From: Rostratula benghalensis
Lineage: Eukaryota > Chordata > Aves > Charadriiformes > Rostratulidae
Length of the DNA stretch: 64,000 nucleotides
Direction of reading: 5' to 3'
NCBI GenBank assembly: GCA_013399305.1
Contig: VXAI01000177.1
Location: forward strand, 1,051,717-1,115,716
Of the stretch, positions 14,388 to 26,160 are shown piece after piece. Under the pieces are notes generated by a model. The model was given only the letters and a program-made list of their open reading frames with translations. It made no database searches and was not told the DNA's origin. The position numbers and the translations under genes are program-made. The first letter of the stretch is position 1. Every line of letters starts with the position of its first letter.

Positions 14388-14479
<92 letters not shown>
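14345..14479. repeat. (TTTC)n microsatellite, left flank of gap
   Basis: About 130 bp of nearly pure TTTC runs straight into the assembly gap. A CTTCCTCTC interruption occurs at 14345 and again at 14381, 36 bp apart, which suggests that nine tetramer units were duplicated as a block. The strand is all-pyrimidine, so the array can adopt triplex (H-DNA) structures. Open frames read through it on the other strand (Glu-Arg-Lys-Lys repeats) are artefacts. Confidence 0.98.
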
Positions 14480-14579
14480 NNNNNNNNNNNNNNNNNNNNN
14501 NNNNNNNNNNNNNNNNNNNNNNNNNNNNNNNNNNNNNNNNNNNNNNNNNNNNNNNNNNNNNNNNNNNNNNNNNNNNNNN
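14480..14579. other. Assembly gap (100 N)
   Basis: Exactly 100 N lie between two different pyrimidine arrays. A round 100 usually stands for a gap of unknown size, so the real length and the junction of the two arrays are unknown. Confidence 0.99.
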
Positions 14580-14627
14580 TCCCTTCCCTTCCCTTCCCTT
14601 CCCTTCCCTTCCCTTTCCCTTCCCTTT
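14580..14627. repeat. (TTCCC)n microsatellite, right flank of gap
   Basis: About nine TTCCC-type pentamers, with two TTTCCC interruptions near the right end. The unit differs from the TTTC on the left of the gap, so this is a compound array. Confidence 0.98.
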
Positions 14628-17600
14628 ATCTCTCATCCATACAATGCACAACATTATAACAATATTTCACTCTCTTCAGCAGATACAGTCTTTCAAGCAA
14701 CATGAATAGTAAGTAATCTGTAGTTACATGTAAATTACAACATCATTATGTGCAAATGGCTGGGAAATCTCACTGTTGTGAAATTTGTTGAGCTTTGCTT
14801 CTGCTGTGGGTAAAGAAAAGCCATTGAGATTTAGAAAATAAATGACAAAGTATACAGGATCAGTAAACGATCTTAGTGATCCTGGAAGGTTTTGCTAACT
14901 ACAGGTGGCACTAGTAGATGCTTCAGTAATCTGTGGGAATCATTGTGGATTTCTAGGAGATTGTAATGAAAAATGGCTGAGAAATTGAGGCAAATCTCTA
15001 AAATGTATATGATATTCCCATTGGTATATTCCCACTAATAAATTACAAAGATTTCTAAGGCATAGAACCTGTGGAGAAGGGAAGATGCTTGAAAAAGAAG
15101 CTGCATGAAAGAAAGTGAGAAATAGTAAGTATGATTTTTTACATAAGAGTGTTTTTCTTCTGAAGAATTAATTTTAAAAATCTTTTAAGATGTTTCTTCA
15201 GTATTTGGTGTGGGAAGCAGTGAAGTGTCACTTACATTAAATGCATGATTTTATTAATAGATCAGGAATAATGTTCAGAATGAAGACAGGCACTTTTCAG
15301 GTGACTTTGAATATATGTTGTCCTTGAGCAGTGTATGAATTGTGCAATGATTTACAACCTCTTGTACAACCTCTCAAAGGAGAAGGTCATTTAAAGTGTC
15401 ATTTCTGTTTCTGATATAGCTAATCCTACACGTCTTCTGATGGCAACCTGTTCTGACCTAAAACTCTCAGAAGGCAATTTAAAGTTCAGTGTGCCCTGAA
15501 ACTTCAATTAACCTAGAAGGATTATACGCGAGCATGCTGTTGTAAAAGATATGGAAATTTCAGATAACCCTGACAAAGCAAGTATTTAATTATCCAGCCC
15601 TTGCCTCTTTCCCTGCTCAAATAACAAGTGTGCACAGTCTGGAGGGCCCAAGAGCTTCTTTTAACTCACTGAGCAAATTCCATTCCAGTTTTCAGAGTAG
15701 GATAAGGGATAAAGCGTCGTAATTTTAGTACATTTTAAGGCTTGAAGTTTTCATCTAATTGCTACATCTAAAACAAGCTGACAGCTGGTCTTAAAACAGC
15801 AGTGACAGAGGCTGTGCAATTAATGAACACCTGCCTTTGTTCTGCTATGGGGGAAGATGTGCAATCTTTACTGGAAGAGAAAAGAACAAAATCCATAATA
15901 GAAATGGCTAATATATTTGGGAGAAACGTGGTGTTCAGCAGTGTGAGGCACGTGTCTTAATCTTGCCAAGTTTTTTATCTTCCTCCTACTGTTGGGGGGG
16001 ACACCACTCACTTTTTTTGCTGTCTTGAGCACTAGGGTTCTTGCAGTGCCTCTCTTTTTCCACACATAATCAGTCTACATCACAGAGAAGTTTTACTTGC
16101 ATAGGCAAGCTGGCTAAAGTTACAATCTTTTTAAATTCTTTTGACAGTAAAAGCCCTGATATGACACGGCCAATGAGCACTGCCAGGGAGGGAACTGCCC
16201 CTTGTTAGGACTGTAGAAGTATTTTTATTTTTATTTGGAGAATGATGGTAAAGAAAGCAATACTTAGTCCAAACTAAGCCTTAGACAGTTTAGTGTGCAA
16301 AGCCTTAGGAGGAACTATTAAAATGAAGTTAGAGAAGCTGTGATTGTTCACTAATGTTACATTTCTCTGAGCTTTTCATTGTCAATGCACAAGTGCAAAC
16401 AGGACTTGAAGTTTTATATCTCATGGTAACAAAGATTAACACCACTTTGTGCATATGTAAGTGACTCTACAAGGCATAGTTAATCAAAGTATAATACTTT
16501 TTAACTTACAGTGTTTGGTTTTGGTATAAATGCTTTTTCTCCCTTTTTACACAGTCAGTGAGCATTTTGTCTCAAATGCTTGTGGAATTTTGATCCTAGG
16601 AAAACATCTATTTTGTGAAATAACCACGAGATGAGACTGAAATGTGTATGTTGGCCTGACTAGGTTGTAAGCATCACAGAGGGAAAAGGACACATAAAAC
16701 GAGCAAAATATTTGACAAAGATCCACTGTAGAGCTCTAGATCTTCCAGGGAAAAGGACAGGAAGATGTCTGTGAGTTTCACTGGTAGAGGTCTTTATTCT
16801 GACATCTGGTCCTGCACAATTCTTATAGCCTCAGGGCTAAACCCTTCATACTGATCTGCTGCTTCTGGTTTTGTTCAGTCTTAGTTTTCTTTGATGGTTT
16901 TAAGCTTGAAAAACCTTCCTTTGTGTCACAGATTTTATTAAACTTAAAATAGGCAAGACGATTTCTCATACAAAAATAATGGAAACATAATGATAAAAAC
17001 AGTGTTTCAATTAATGCTGTGAAAGTTAGTGTGTTTCTGTTTAGAAAGGCATTACTGATATGCCATAAGTGACATAAAAGTATATATTTCCTGAGCTTTG
17101 GTCAGAAGAGCCATGAGAAGTCCAAGAGTTTGGTGATGTCCTCCCAGCAGTACCCATCCCATTTAGCTTAGCAGTGGTGGCCAGTCTAACACCTCTCCCA
17201 TGCAGATGGGGTCCTGCAGCTGACATGGAGTGGGTACATTTGGCTGCTACTAGGAAAGATGAGGCATCAGGGACTGGTTAGGGGGTGAAGAGAAATACTC
17301 GTCAAGACTGAAGGAATGGGGAAATTCCAGAGCAGCAGTCCCCAAATCCTAATCTTTCCTCTGTTGCTCAAAAGACAGAGTCCCTCTGACTTATGCCATC
17401 ACTGCCAAAGAGGAGGAGTCCTGGTGGATTCACATTTTGGTTCACATTCAGTTTTGATTTATAACAGTATATTTCCAGGGTACCTCCACTGATGTCAACA
17501 GTCAACTGTATAGGTGCACACGCATAATTCTCAAACTCTGCCCCATCATTGTCATTTGAGAAATTCTTAAGCAAAAAATTATTGATGAATTGGCTAATCT

Positions 17601-20600
17601 TCAGGTGATTTACTTAGACTACCAGTCTTCTGATTCCTTCAAAATACAATAACTGAAGATACTAATTCTAAAATAGCATGCAAGAAAGGAAGCTGGACTG
17701 TTAGACAAAAGTAGTCATAATGAATATTGCATTTATATTTCACTTTATGTTGTAAACTCTTCACAGTTGCTCTGAACTCAGGGGCTATTAATGGAAGTTA
17801 ACATAATATATGTTTGACCTTTTTTAGGCACCAAATTAGGATGAAAACTTGGAGGCAGTAAAAGGTCAACTGGTTATGCTTGGGAGAAGTTCACATGTAT
17901 AAACCAAACCAAAAGCTTTGAGTGTAGTCAGGGCTTCACGCTTCTTGATTTAAATCTTACTGTCACAAGTAAGTGACTACCTTGCAATTTTTGATGAAAT
18001 ACTTTCTCTGAAAAACATTGAATTGATGCCCAAACACAGTGGATTTAAAAGAACACAGTACCCTGGTTTCTTATGCATAACTCAGTAATTGCTTGCATTA
18101 AATAGTGTTAGCATTGAAAACTTTCAAGAAAATGAATCTTAACTTTCAAACCAGTCTTGTTTGAGTAATTACATGAAAGTACTTCTAGCAATTGCCAAGT
18201 TAGGGTTTGCTTTTAAAAAGCATATTTTTAATTCCTTGGGTAGATGAAGAATATTTACCAGAGTACTTTGGCTTATATTGGTCAGCAATGATGAGTCAAT
18301 GCTTAATATTTCAAATTATGATATTATAACTGAAGTATTTCTTAGTAACAGGATGGCTAGGGTAGCTAAGATATCACTGTATTGGTGACTACTGGTCATC
18401 TATATTTCCCTCAACTTCTTTCTTTGTCATGCTGGTGATGTGAGTCATTACTCTGCTGATGCTCTCTCCTGTGATATTGCTTCTCTGTGTAATTTTAAAC
18501 ATCTTTACTTTCAAGCATTCCAGCTTAGTATCTGCCAAAACAGGAGTCATAGATCCACTGAAACCTCAAGCACGTGCCCGTTAATTTTAAAGCTATATTT
18601 GTTTTCTGAGTTTTCTTAAATCATAGCTCCTGAACTCTTGTGAGTTCTAGAAGAACTACAGTGAAGAAGGGAGAAAGTTTGATTGATGTATTTCACCATC
18701 ATAATCACAGAAAATTAGACATCAGTTAAATAACTGAGAATAAACACTTCTAATTAAGGGAGGAATCTTTACTACTTTAGGACTTCTACAACTTTTATTA
18801 ATATGTGTTTGATTTAGACTGAGAAATGGGAGAACCCCTCTTCATTCTTCAAAAGAGACATGGAAATGAATAAGAATTCATCTAGTGATACACTTGGTGG
18901 GTTTATATGTTCATGTATGATGATCATGTCATGGAGAAGAGCAGCAGAAGTTCTATCACAAAACTTTCTGCCTTTGCATTAGTTGTGGTTTTATTTCCAT
19001 GCATTTACAGACAAGACACTTTCTTGCAACTTTTCTATTAAATGTTTGTTTTCCAATCTTATTCTTTAATAGAGAGGCTTTATTGAAGGTTATACTGAGC
19101 ATCACTGAATTGTCCCAATGGGCTCATAGGCAAATCTGCTGGGATCATCCAGTCAGTGTAGCTACCAGAAACATCAAAGCTTTCTTTTGGGTTAAAAGAG
19201 ATGTTGTTATCCACAGCCTGCTGTGGGTTTTTTGAGTCTCTTTCAATAAAATTCTGAGCATCATCTTTTTTCCTAAACCGATGTAGTCCTAAGCCTTTTT
19301 CTGCTGACTAATTTTCTTTAATATTCTGCTTGGAAAGTGGTACCAAATGTCTCCATCTAGCCCTTGAGAGCCTCACGGGAGAAACTGTTAGACCAAATCT
19401 GCTTGTCTCTCACAGCTGTTACTACAGGTACCATTCCATTAAAAGTAACCATTAATTCATGACTCACAAAAACTGTTGTCTTGATTCTGCTGGTCAGTCT
19501 TCATCTGTCAGCACCAGAAAAAAACAGAGTTATGGAATGAGGAATGTCAGCAGGGCCAGTCGTACTAGCTCATACTGTTGAGTCAGTCCCCTGGTGTCTC
19601 ATCTCAGGGTGACATGTGAGCTAATAAATCTAGCTGTTCTACATCAACAGAGCTAGAAAAAGCAACTGTAGTAACACAGATTTATCAAACCATGTACCTC
19701 ATTCACTAGGACTGCAACTCTTACTGCAAAAACAATGAATTGCTCTACATGTCAGCTATGTGTCCTTGCAACACCAGGTAACTGCCTTGTCTCCACTGCT
19801 TCTCAGCTGTGAATAGGGAGAGCCTGATCTATGCTGTATGAGAAACTTCAGAGGAAAAGACATTACTGAAAAAGGAATGCTCACCCATAGCTTCTGTATT
19901 TTTGTGCTGTAACAACTTATGCCTGAAAATCAAGGTAGAGTTCAAGCTGATAGACTTGATGGCTCTGCTATAACTAAATCATTCAGTAATTACTGAAAAG
20001 TTCTCACAGTTAGCTGCAACACAACCAACAGACTTTCTTTTTGAGCCATTATTTCATGTAGGTGGAAAAATACATCCAGCCAGCCTTGTGATTGCAAAAG
20101 CCATTCTCTCTATTGTAAATAAGTCACAAAGAGCCTCCTACTACAGCTACATAGAGAAAGACATAAGTGAGAACGATTAGATATAGGGAAGGTCCCCTAC
20201 TGTGCATAAATACATATCTTGCAGCTCAGAGATGGGTGACCAGGAACTAGCGCTGCCCCCAATTCATGCCACCTCTCAAAGCAAATCCATTTCTGTCCAT
20301 CCAGTTTGGGCTGGAGGTAGATAACAACTCCTTATAAAACCAGGAAACTGAACTGTGGGCTTTGTGGTGGGAATGTATGCATGATAACTGCCTGCTTTTT
20401 TGCCCTTAACACCCTGCTTCTGTGGGTGGGAATGCTGGGATTTCCAGCCAAGACACTACTGTTTCTCAAACCTCCCATTCATTCACAATCAGTTCAATTG
20501 AGAAACTGCCATGCATCCTCGGCAGAAAAATAATGAAGCCAATCATTAGCACAATACGCCTGAGATTAGCTGAACAACTGGTGATTCTGGATGACTGGTG

Positions 20601-22041
20601 GTACAGCTGCTGCAGGTACCCCAGTGTGCCCTATGTATGTGCTGCCAAGCGAGGTGTGAGTTCAAGGCCCAAATTCCAAAAAGAAAGACGGGGGAAGGAG
20701 ATCTAGCTTGTGCTACAAGCAGGTTCACTTATGCAGTGCTTGAAAAAACACTGTTAAGAAACAGCATAATTACAAAGTTCTGTGAAAGAACTGGAATGCA
20801 GTTTATAAACCATTCATCAGGGACACCCTCTTCAGGAGAAGATGGGCAAGAATAGCTATTGATCAAGGAATGCTTTATGAGATATCTTGGAGACAAAGTT
20901 GAAGGCTGCTTTCATGAGGGGATGGGAAGTTCTACCTATAGTTATCAGACTTTCTGTCTCCTGGGAAGAAGTAGAGAAGTTTGCTCACACTTCTGGTGTC
21001 TGTGGCAGAAATGCTTCCACTGTAGTATTTCCCATGTTTGTTCTAGTCCCTGTCTAAATGTTCTCTTTTTAAATATATCTTTCTAAAGAAATATGAAGAG
21101 ATCATGTAGCCCACACATTTCAGCGTTAATAACCCAGCTATTGAAAGTCATATAACAGTGAAGAACAACTCAAGGTTTTTAAAAAAAATATATTCCACTA
21201 AGCGTTGGTTGATCTTTGTTGTCATCTATGAACCATAAAAGTTCAAAGCAGAAGTTCAGATTATCCTTTAATCACTTGACTTGAAAAACTGAGCTGTAAA
21301 CAATGACAGAGACACTAAATCATAAAGGTACGTGCCATCAGAGTTTGGATGCCCATGCACTGTAAGGAAATTTTTGTGGATGCAAGAAAAAGAAAAAGGA
21401 AATACAGAGCTCAGTATCAGCGAAATTGTTAAACTCTACTTGGCTTAAAAGGTCTACTGGGCACATCACTTCACCAAACCAGAGACTCTGAAATTCTGTT
21501 CACAGCTTTAAAAATCTGTGTGTAGTCTGCCTGTCTGGTGTACAGGAATCAAGGAAAATGAGTTAATCAAGTGGAAAGGAAATTCTTTGCATATTTGTGG
21601 AATAAGAGAAAAAAAGTTATGTGAATGATTGGTATAGTCATCAGTTAAAAGGGAGGGGTAGAAAGAAATCTACACGAAGCAAGAAGTGTTAAAGAAAAAA
21701 AAGGGTAAAAATGAACAGAAGTGCATTAAAAGAGCTTGACATTTGAAGCAAATCACAAGATAGACTAACCTTTGGCAAACCTGAAAGTAAGGTTCAGGAT
21801 AAAAAGGGGGCAAATGCTGAAGGGTACAGAGATACTGCAGAGGTGACCTATATCCTCTTCATTCTGCTCATGTTACCTATCTACAATGATAACAATGATA
21901 ATCTGTAAGGTAACTCTGGGAAAAGGCTGTCCTGTATTAAAAATTTCTGTGTAATGCTTGGTACCAGAGGGCATTAACCCCTGATTAGAGCATTTGGGCA
22001 TTGTCAAAATGCACATAATAATGACATTTGTATTTTGTAGA

Positions 22042-22058
22042 ATGCAAATAACTAATTA
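22042..22058. promoter_or_regulatory. POU octamer ATGCAAAT next to TAATTA
   Basis: A perfect octamer (ATGCAAAT, 22042-22049) is followed three bases later by a homeodomain core TAATTA (22053-22058). The surrounding 21.95-22.2 kb is free of repeats. Paired POU and homeodomain sites are common in conserved developmental enhancers, but in AT-rich DNA the pair can arise by chance, so this is only a candidate. Confidence 0.2.
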
Positions 22059-23408
22059 CATTACAAGTTTGCACACTGGAATGCAGGAAAAGCCATAGCA
22101 GTCAGATTCTGCAAGTGCGTACATAAGCTTTATAATGCCAGTGGAGCATAATTACCTCGCCAACTGAGGCCTCTGTAACATTGCAGTATTTCTTCAAAAG
22201 CATAGCTGGAAGGCAGCAGTAAAGCTATTTGGAAAGGAGGCTATTTGGAGAGAGAGTGACAAAATCATTTATGAACTATACTCTGTAGTGTTAGTGGCAC
22301 AGCCAGGATGAGATTTGCGGATCATACTTTTAAGTCTTACTCTTATTCCTTCCCTGAGCAAGTGGGCTTTGCACACATACAAGCAAAATGCACATTCAGA
22401 ACAAAAGGCCATCCTCTGAAAACCTTGTTCCTGGCAGGTCCATGAGGGAGCACCATTCCAGCCCCCAGAGTGGTGTTCAGATAAAAGCTCCCTGCCTTGT
22501 GCTGATCTGTTTGTTGCCACTGATACAAGAACTCCCCCAGACAATTCACAGCTTGTCGCTGCATGTCACTAGTCTGGTATAACTGACTGCAAACTGACAC
22601 AGAAGAAAAAAATATAGGAAGAGGTTGTTCAGAGATTACAGAAGTAAAGCCATTTCATAAATTAAGTGTTCAGTGATGATAATTTTAAACCAGCTTTGAA
22701 GATAAACCTTTGTGTTCGTTCATCTCCGAAATCAGAAATTTAAAAATACAAATTTAAAATTACCAAAACAGTATTTCTGTGTCATAAAAATAAAAATATT
22801 TTTCTTCCTATAATCAAGTTTTCTTACATTTCACTGATTGGATAGAGGAAGCTAATGTTATGTCTGCTGTACTGCAGAATTATTTGCTAAACCAGTGTTT
22901 ACAAATCTGTAAAGATTTATTTTTTTTACCTCCACAAAGAAGATAGTCAATCCACCAACATGTCTGTATGTGCCAGGAATAAAAGATTTAAAGACAGGTT
23001 TTGCCAAGGGCCTTTTAAATTCTGTCATTCTTTTGTTGGTACACACACACTCTTTCATGTATTTCAGAGTTAACTTAGGAAATACGTAAGGCATCTGCTC
23101 TTAAGTGGTCTGTCAGTTCTCGATTTTATATGGGTGTAAATCATACAGCAAAAACCGTAAGAGCCTGTGATATGCTTCTTCAATAGGAGATTTTAATTAT
23201 TTTGTTGGTGTTATCAGTACTTGGTGCTGACTTAGAAAAATTATTCCAAACCCTTCAAATTCGGGTAAGGAAAGTGCAAAGAAGGAATTAGAAATCCCTG
23301 CTGTCAACATACCCTATTTAAAATTTAGAATTCAGTTTTTCTGTAGACTCAACCTATTAAGTCTTGAAAGAAGCACTTTTTCTCCTAATGTACTTCGAAT
23401 CAGGTTCC

Positions 23409-23433
23409 TTTTTTTTTTTTTTTTTTTTTTTTT
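23409..23433. repeat. Poly-T tract, 25 bp
   Basis: This is an uninterrupted run of 25 T. Read on the minus strand it is a poly-A, so it could be the tail of a retrocopy lying at about 23.43 kb and beyond. No retrocopy sequence is recognised on either side. Confidence 0.95.
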
Positions 23434-25560
23434 AAGAAAAGACCTTTTTTAGAAAATTCCCATTTCAAATTACTTTACTGCTATTTAATTTGTGTAAAAT
23501 ACAGACTTAATGAGAAAAGGGAATTTCCTCTAAGAGATATTGGCTTGAGCTATAAAATTAATACAAGCAAAGTACAAAGAAATGGATTTTAGCTATCTGA
23601 ATAACTTCCATCCTGGGACCCATTAACACTTCTCTCAAGAATTGTTTTAGATAGATGGCTAGCAATTCCTGATGACCCACGCACTATTTTGTACTATCTT
23701 TAGGAAGGCTATGGTTGACTTTCTGTCCTCCAGGGTTTTCAAATGAATCAGATGAGCATTCAAAAAATAGGGCAATAAAAGGCATAAATTATTTCAAAAG
23801 GATCAAGGGAATTAATTAAAAGAATAGATAGAGTCTTTTAAGAACTTGGGTGAATTTTTAGTTTATATATTTCTCTGTCACATCAAGGGGAAACTTCAGA
23901 GGTATAATAGACAACTCAAAGTTATCATGGACCCTTGTTGTAGGCTAATAGTTGAGTTTGGTGCTGTCATTACAGTGTTCCAGCTGTAGTAATTTTCAGA
24001 TGTTGATTTGCTTCACGAAAATTGACTGGTAGCCTGGGATAATGCATCTCTTTGTCCCCAGGTTTTTTGCTTCATGTAGCACCACAACAGGTGCAGAGCT
24101 TCCACTAACCTTCATCATCATTGTATCTCTCAGATTGCTTTCTCATACCGCTTGCCAGTCATAGCATAGTTACCATCTGGAAGTTAGGATGAACTGTGCT
24201 TCTGAGGTGGACAAAGATTGATTAACTTTAAAATTACTTCATATGGGTTACAGAACACAGCTCAAACAGTGTTTTCATGGGAAGGTCAACTTCTGCAGAA
24301 CAATCCCCTTTATATAACGTATACGCTAAAGTACATTGTTTTCATTAATTGTAGACATAGGGATTAAGTTTGTAGATATTATATATGCAAATGACTGTGT
24401 GGATTAAATATTTGGTGCAACAAAGCCTTTGGTTTCTGGGAGGGAGGTTTCCCATCCTCAAATATACATATTTGCAGAGAGAAGTGACTGATTGGCCACC
24501 TTCTTCCTCACCTCCATTTACCCACAACTGGAAAAGATTATTTTTCAACATTCTATGGAATTCTGAAATATTTCACATAATTCTAATTTTTTGTCATTTG
24601 ATTATATTTTTAACTAACAGGTGCATGGATTATCTGAAAGAGACATCTACAGCAAATGTCAATTCAGAAATCTCTACCTAGTTTTCAAATTAGAAAAGAG
24701 AGATCTATTCAATAGAATTGATGTCGGTGCTTAACTTCTTCTGTATCGTAGAAGCCATAGATTATTTTGTAATAATTTTTATTTATTTCTCTGGTTAAGA
24801 AAAAAAAAAAGGAGTGCAAGTTATATGAAGGGAATATTCAAGCCCATTTTTTTATTTATCATAGGGAACATAAAGCACTTGGGAGTAAGCAAAGTGCAGC
24901 TGAGCTAACAATTTCATTATAGCTTTGGAAATATAGGAAACAAGTAGGATGAGCATTAGGACAAAACATCACTATCGATTTGCCACTGAACAAAGTTGAT
25001 CTCCAAAGTCTTTACAGAATGGTGTGTACTGTACTGCAGACATGGCCTTCCTACCACTAACCTTCTGACAGGGACCTATTTGTGCTACAAATAGGTTTAA
25101 TCTGACACGTGGACAGATAAGTGACACACACACGACAATGGCTGTATTCAAAAGCAAGGCCAAAAGTTTGGTCCAATCACATATTTTCCAGGTGCAAACT
25201 GTATCCTTTTTCCCACCATATCACCCATAGGTGGGAGGTATCAAAATCATGTAATTAAGGAATATGCTGTATAAACAAAAAGGTTGGCTTTCATCATGGT
25301 TTACATCTTCCTGTCCTTATTCCCAAAAGTCAGAGGGCACAGACCCACACACAGACAAAACTGCCTGGGTGTCAGCCTTGCCAGTGTCCAGCAGACTGCT
25401 GCTTTCCAGTGCTTATTGCTGCAAGAAGATGCCTGCTCTGTCATGGGAAGGGTAAGACTGCAACAGAAGTCCAGAAGGCATGCTAACATTTTGTTTCCTT
25501 CTAGACAGGGGTATAGGGAAGGCAAAACACTCCTTTAGTCTGTGCTTATCGTGGCTATTC

Positions 25561-26160
25561 AGGAGAATACCTTCCAGACGCCTTCTAAAGCCACTGCTTA
25601 GACCTCCTGGGAGGTGTGGTGGATGGATTCCTCACCTTGTACCCGAGAGCAGACTGGGAGGTGCGTTCCTTACCAGCTGTGGTGCAGGGGGAAAGCTGAC
25701 TTCTTGTGGATGCCCCGGGCACTGGAGACTGGTGACGGTCCCAGGGACAGGATGGGCATCTGGGAACGTCACCCTGCCCCCCGTCCTGATGGTTCCCCCG
25801 TCAGGTCACGAGGGGGCAGTATTCTCCTGCTCTAGATATCCTTGACATCACGTCCGCTTCTCCCATTCCCTCCCCGCCCTCAGATCTTGGACTTCAGTAT
25901 GCCTGAAATATGTCTGAGACCACCTGAAAATGGGCAGTGGCGACCGCATGATCGGTTTTAACTTTTTTATTTTGTTGCATTCATATCTCGTTGCTACAGA
26001 TACATGCATAGCCTTAGATGCAAGAGGTGAGGTGCAACCCCTAACCGGGGTTCACTGGTTTATTAATTGGTCCATTTAGTCTTTCCCACTAACTCAAGGG
26101 AGTCTGAACCAGGAGGATGTGGATGCGGAGCCTATAAAGCTGTGGAGCTCCCATCTGCAG
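25561..26160. other. Isolated GC-rich patch, possible promoter-like or unknown repeat
   Basis: By hand count 25561-25920 is about 58 percent G+C (208 of 360) with twelve CpG, far above the AT-rich surroundings. Observed/expected CpG is only about 0.4, below the usual CpG-island threshold. A further cluster of CpG (for example GCGACCGCATGATCGG) follows at about 25.94 kb, and a TATAAA box lies at 26133-26138. A small hairpin (AACCCC/GGGGTT, 26036-26052) is present. An open frame of 121 codons (25480-25845) crosses the patch but resembles nothing known. It could be an unrecognised old LTR or other repeat, a non-coding RNA promoter, or a local GC-biased segment; I cannot decide between them. Confidence 0.45.
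26133..26138 (+). promoter_or_regulatory. TATA-like box at the edge of the GC-rich patch
   Basis: TATAAA is embedded in GAGCCTATAAAGCTGTGG, with GC-richer DNA on both sides. The GC context is more promoter-like than the many TATAAA matches elsewhere in this AT-rich window. A start would be expected near 26163. No gene follows, so its function is unproven. Confidence 0.25.

Larger units (their letters stand above)
14628..25560. other. Unique AT-rich non-coding DNA
   Basis: Eleven kilobases hold no supported gene and no recognisable CR1 or LTR. Open frames stay under 100 codons. Overlapping short frames cluster around 20.4-21.1, 22.3-22.6 and 25.3-25.5 kb, but none shows a domain or splice context. 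Specific small features inside are listed separately. Confidence 0.65.

Noticed and set aside
14286..14654. 122-codon minus-strand frame of Glu-Arg-Lys-Lys repeats crossing the gap
   Set aside because: It is a translation of the TTTC/TTCCC arrays and of 100 N, so it is not a gene.
17336..17356. CAGCAGTCCCCAAA as a possible hAT-type terminal inverted repeat
   Set aside because: No matching inverted terminus or 8-bp target duplication was found downstream, and the match to known hAT ends is poor.
17368..17574. 68-codon minus-strand frame with a protein-like amino-acid mix
   Set aside because: It read as possibly real, but I could match it to no family, and no flanking splice or promoter signals were found.
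25480..25845. 121-codon plus-strand open frame over the GC-rich patch
   Set aside because: High GC lowers stop-codon frequency, so open frames lengthen there; the translation resembles nothing known. The patch is kept as a finding for composition only.
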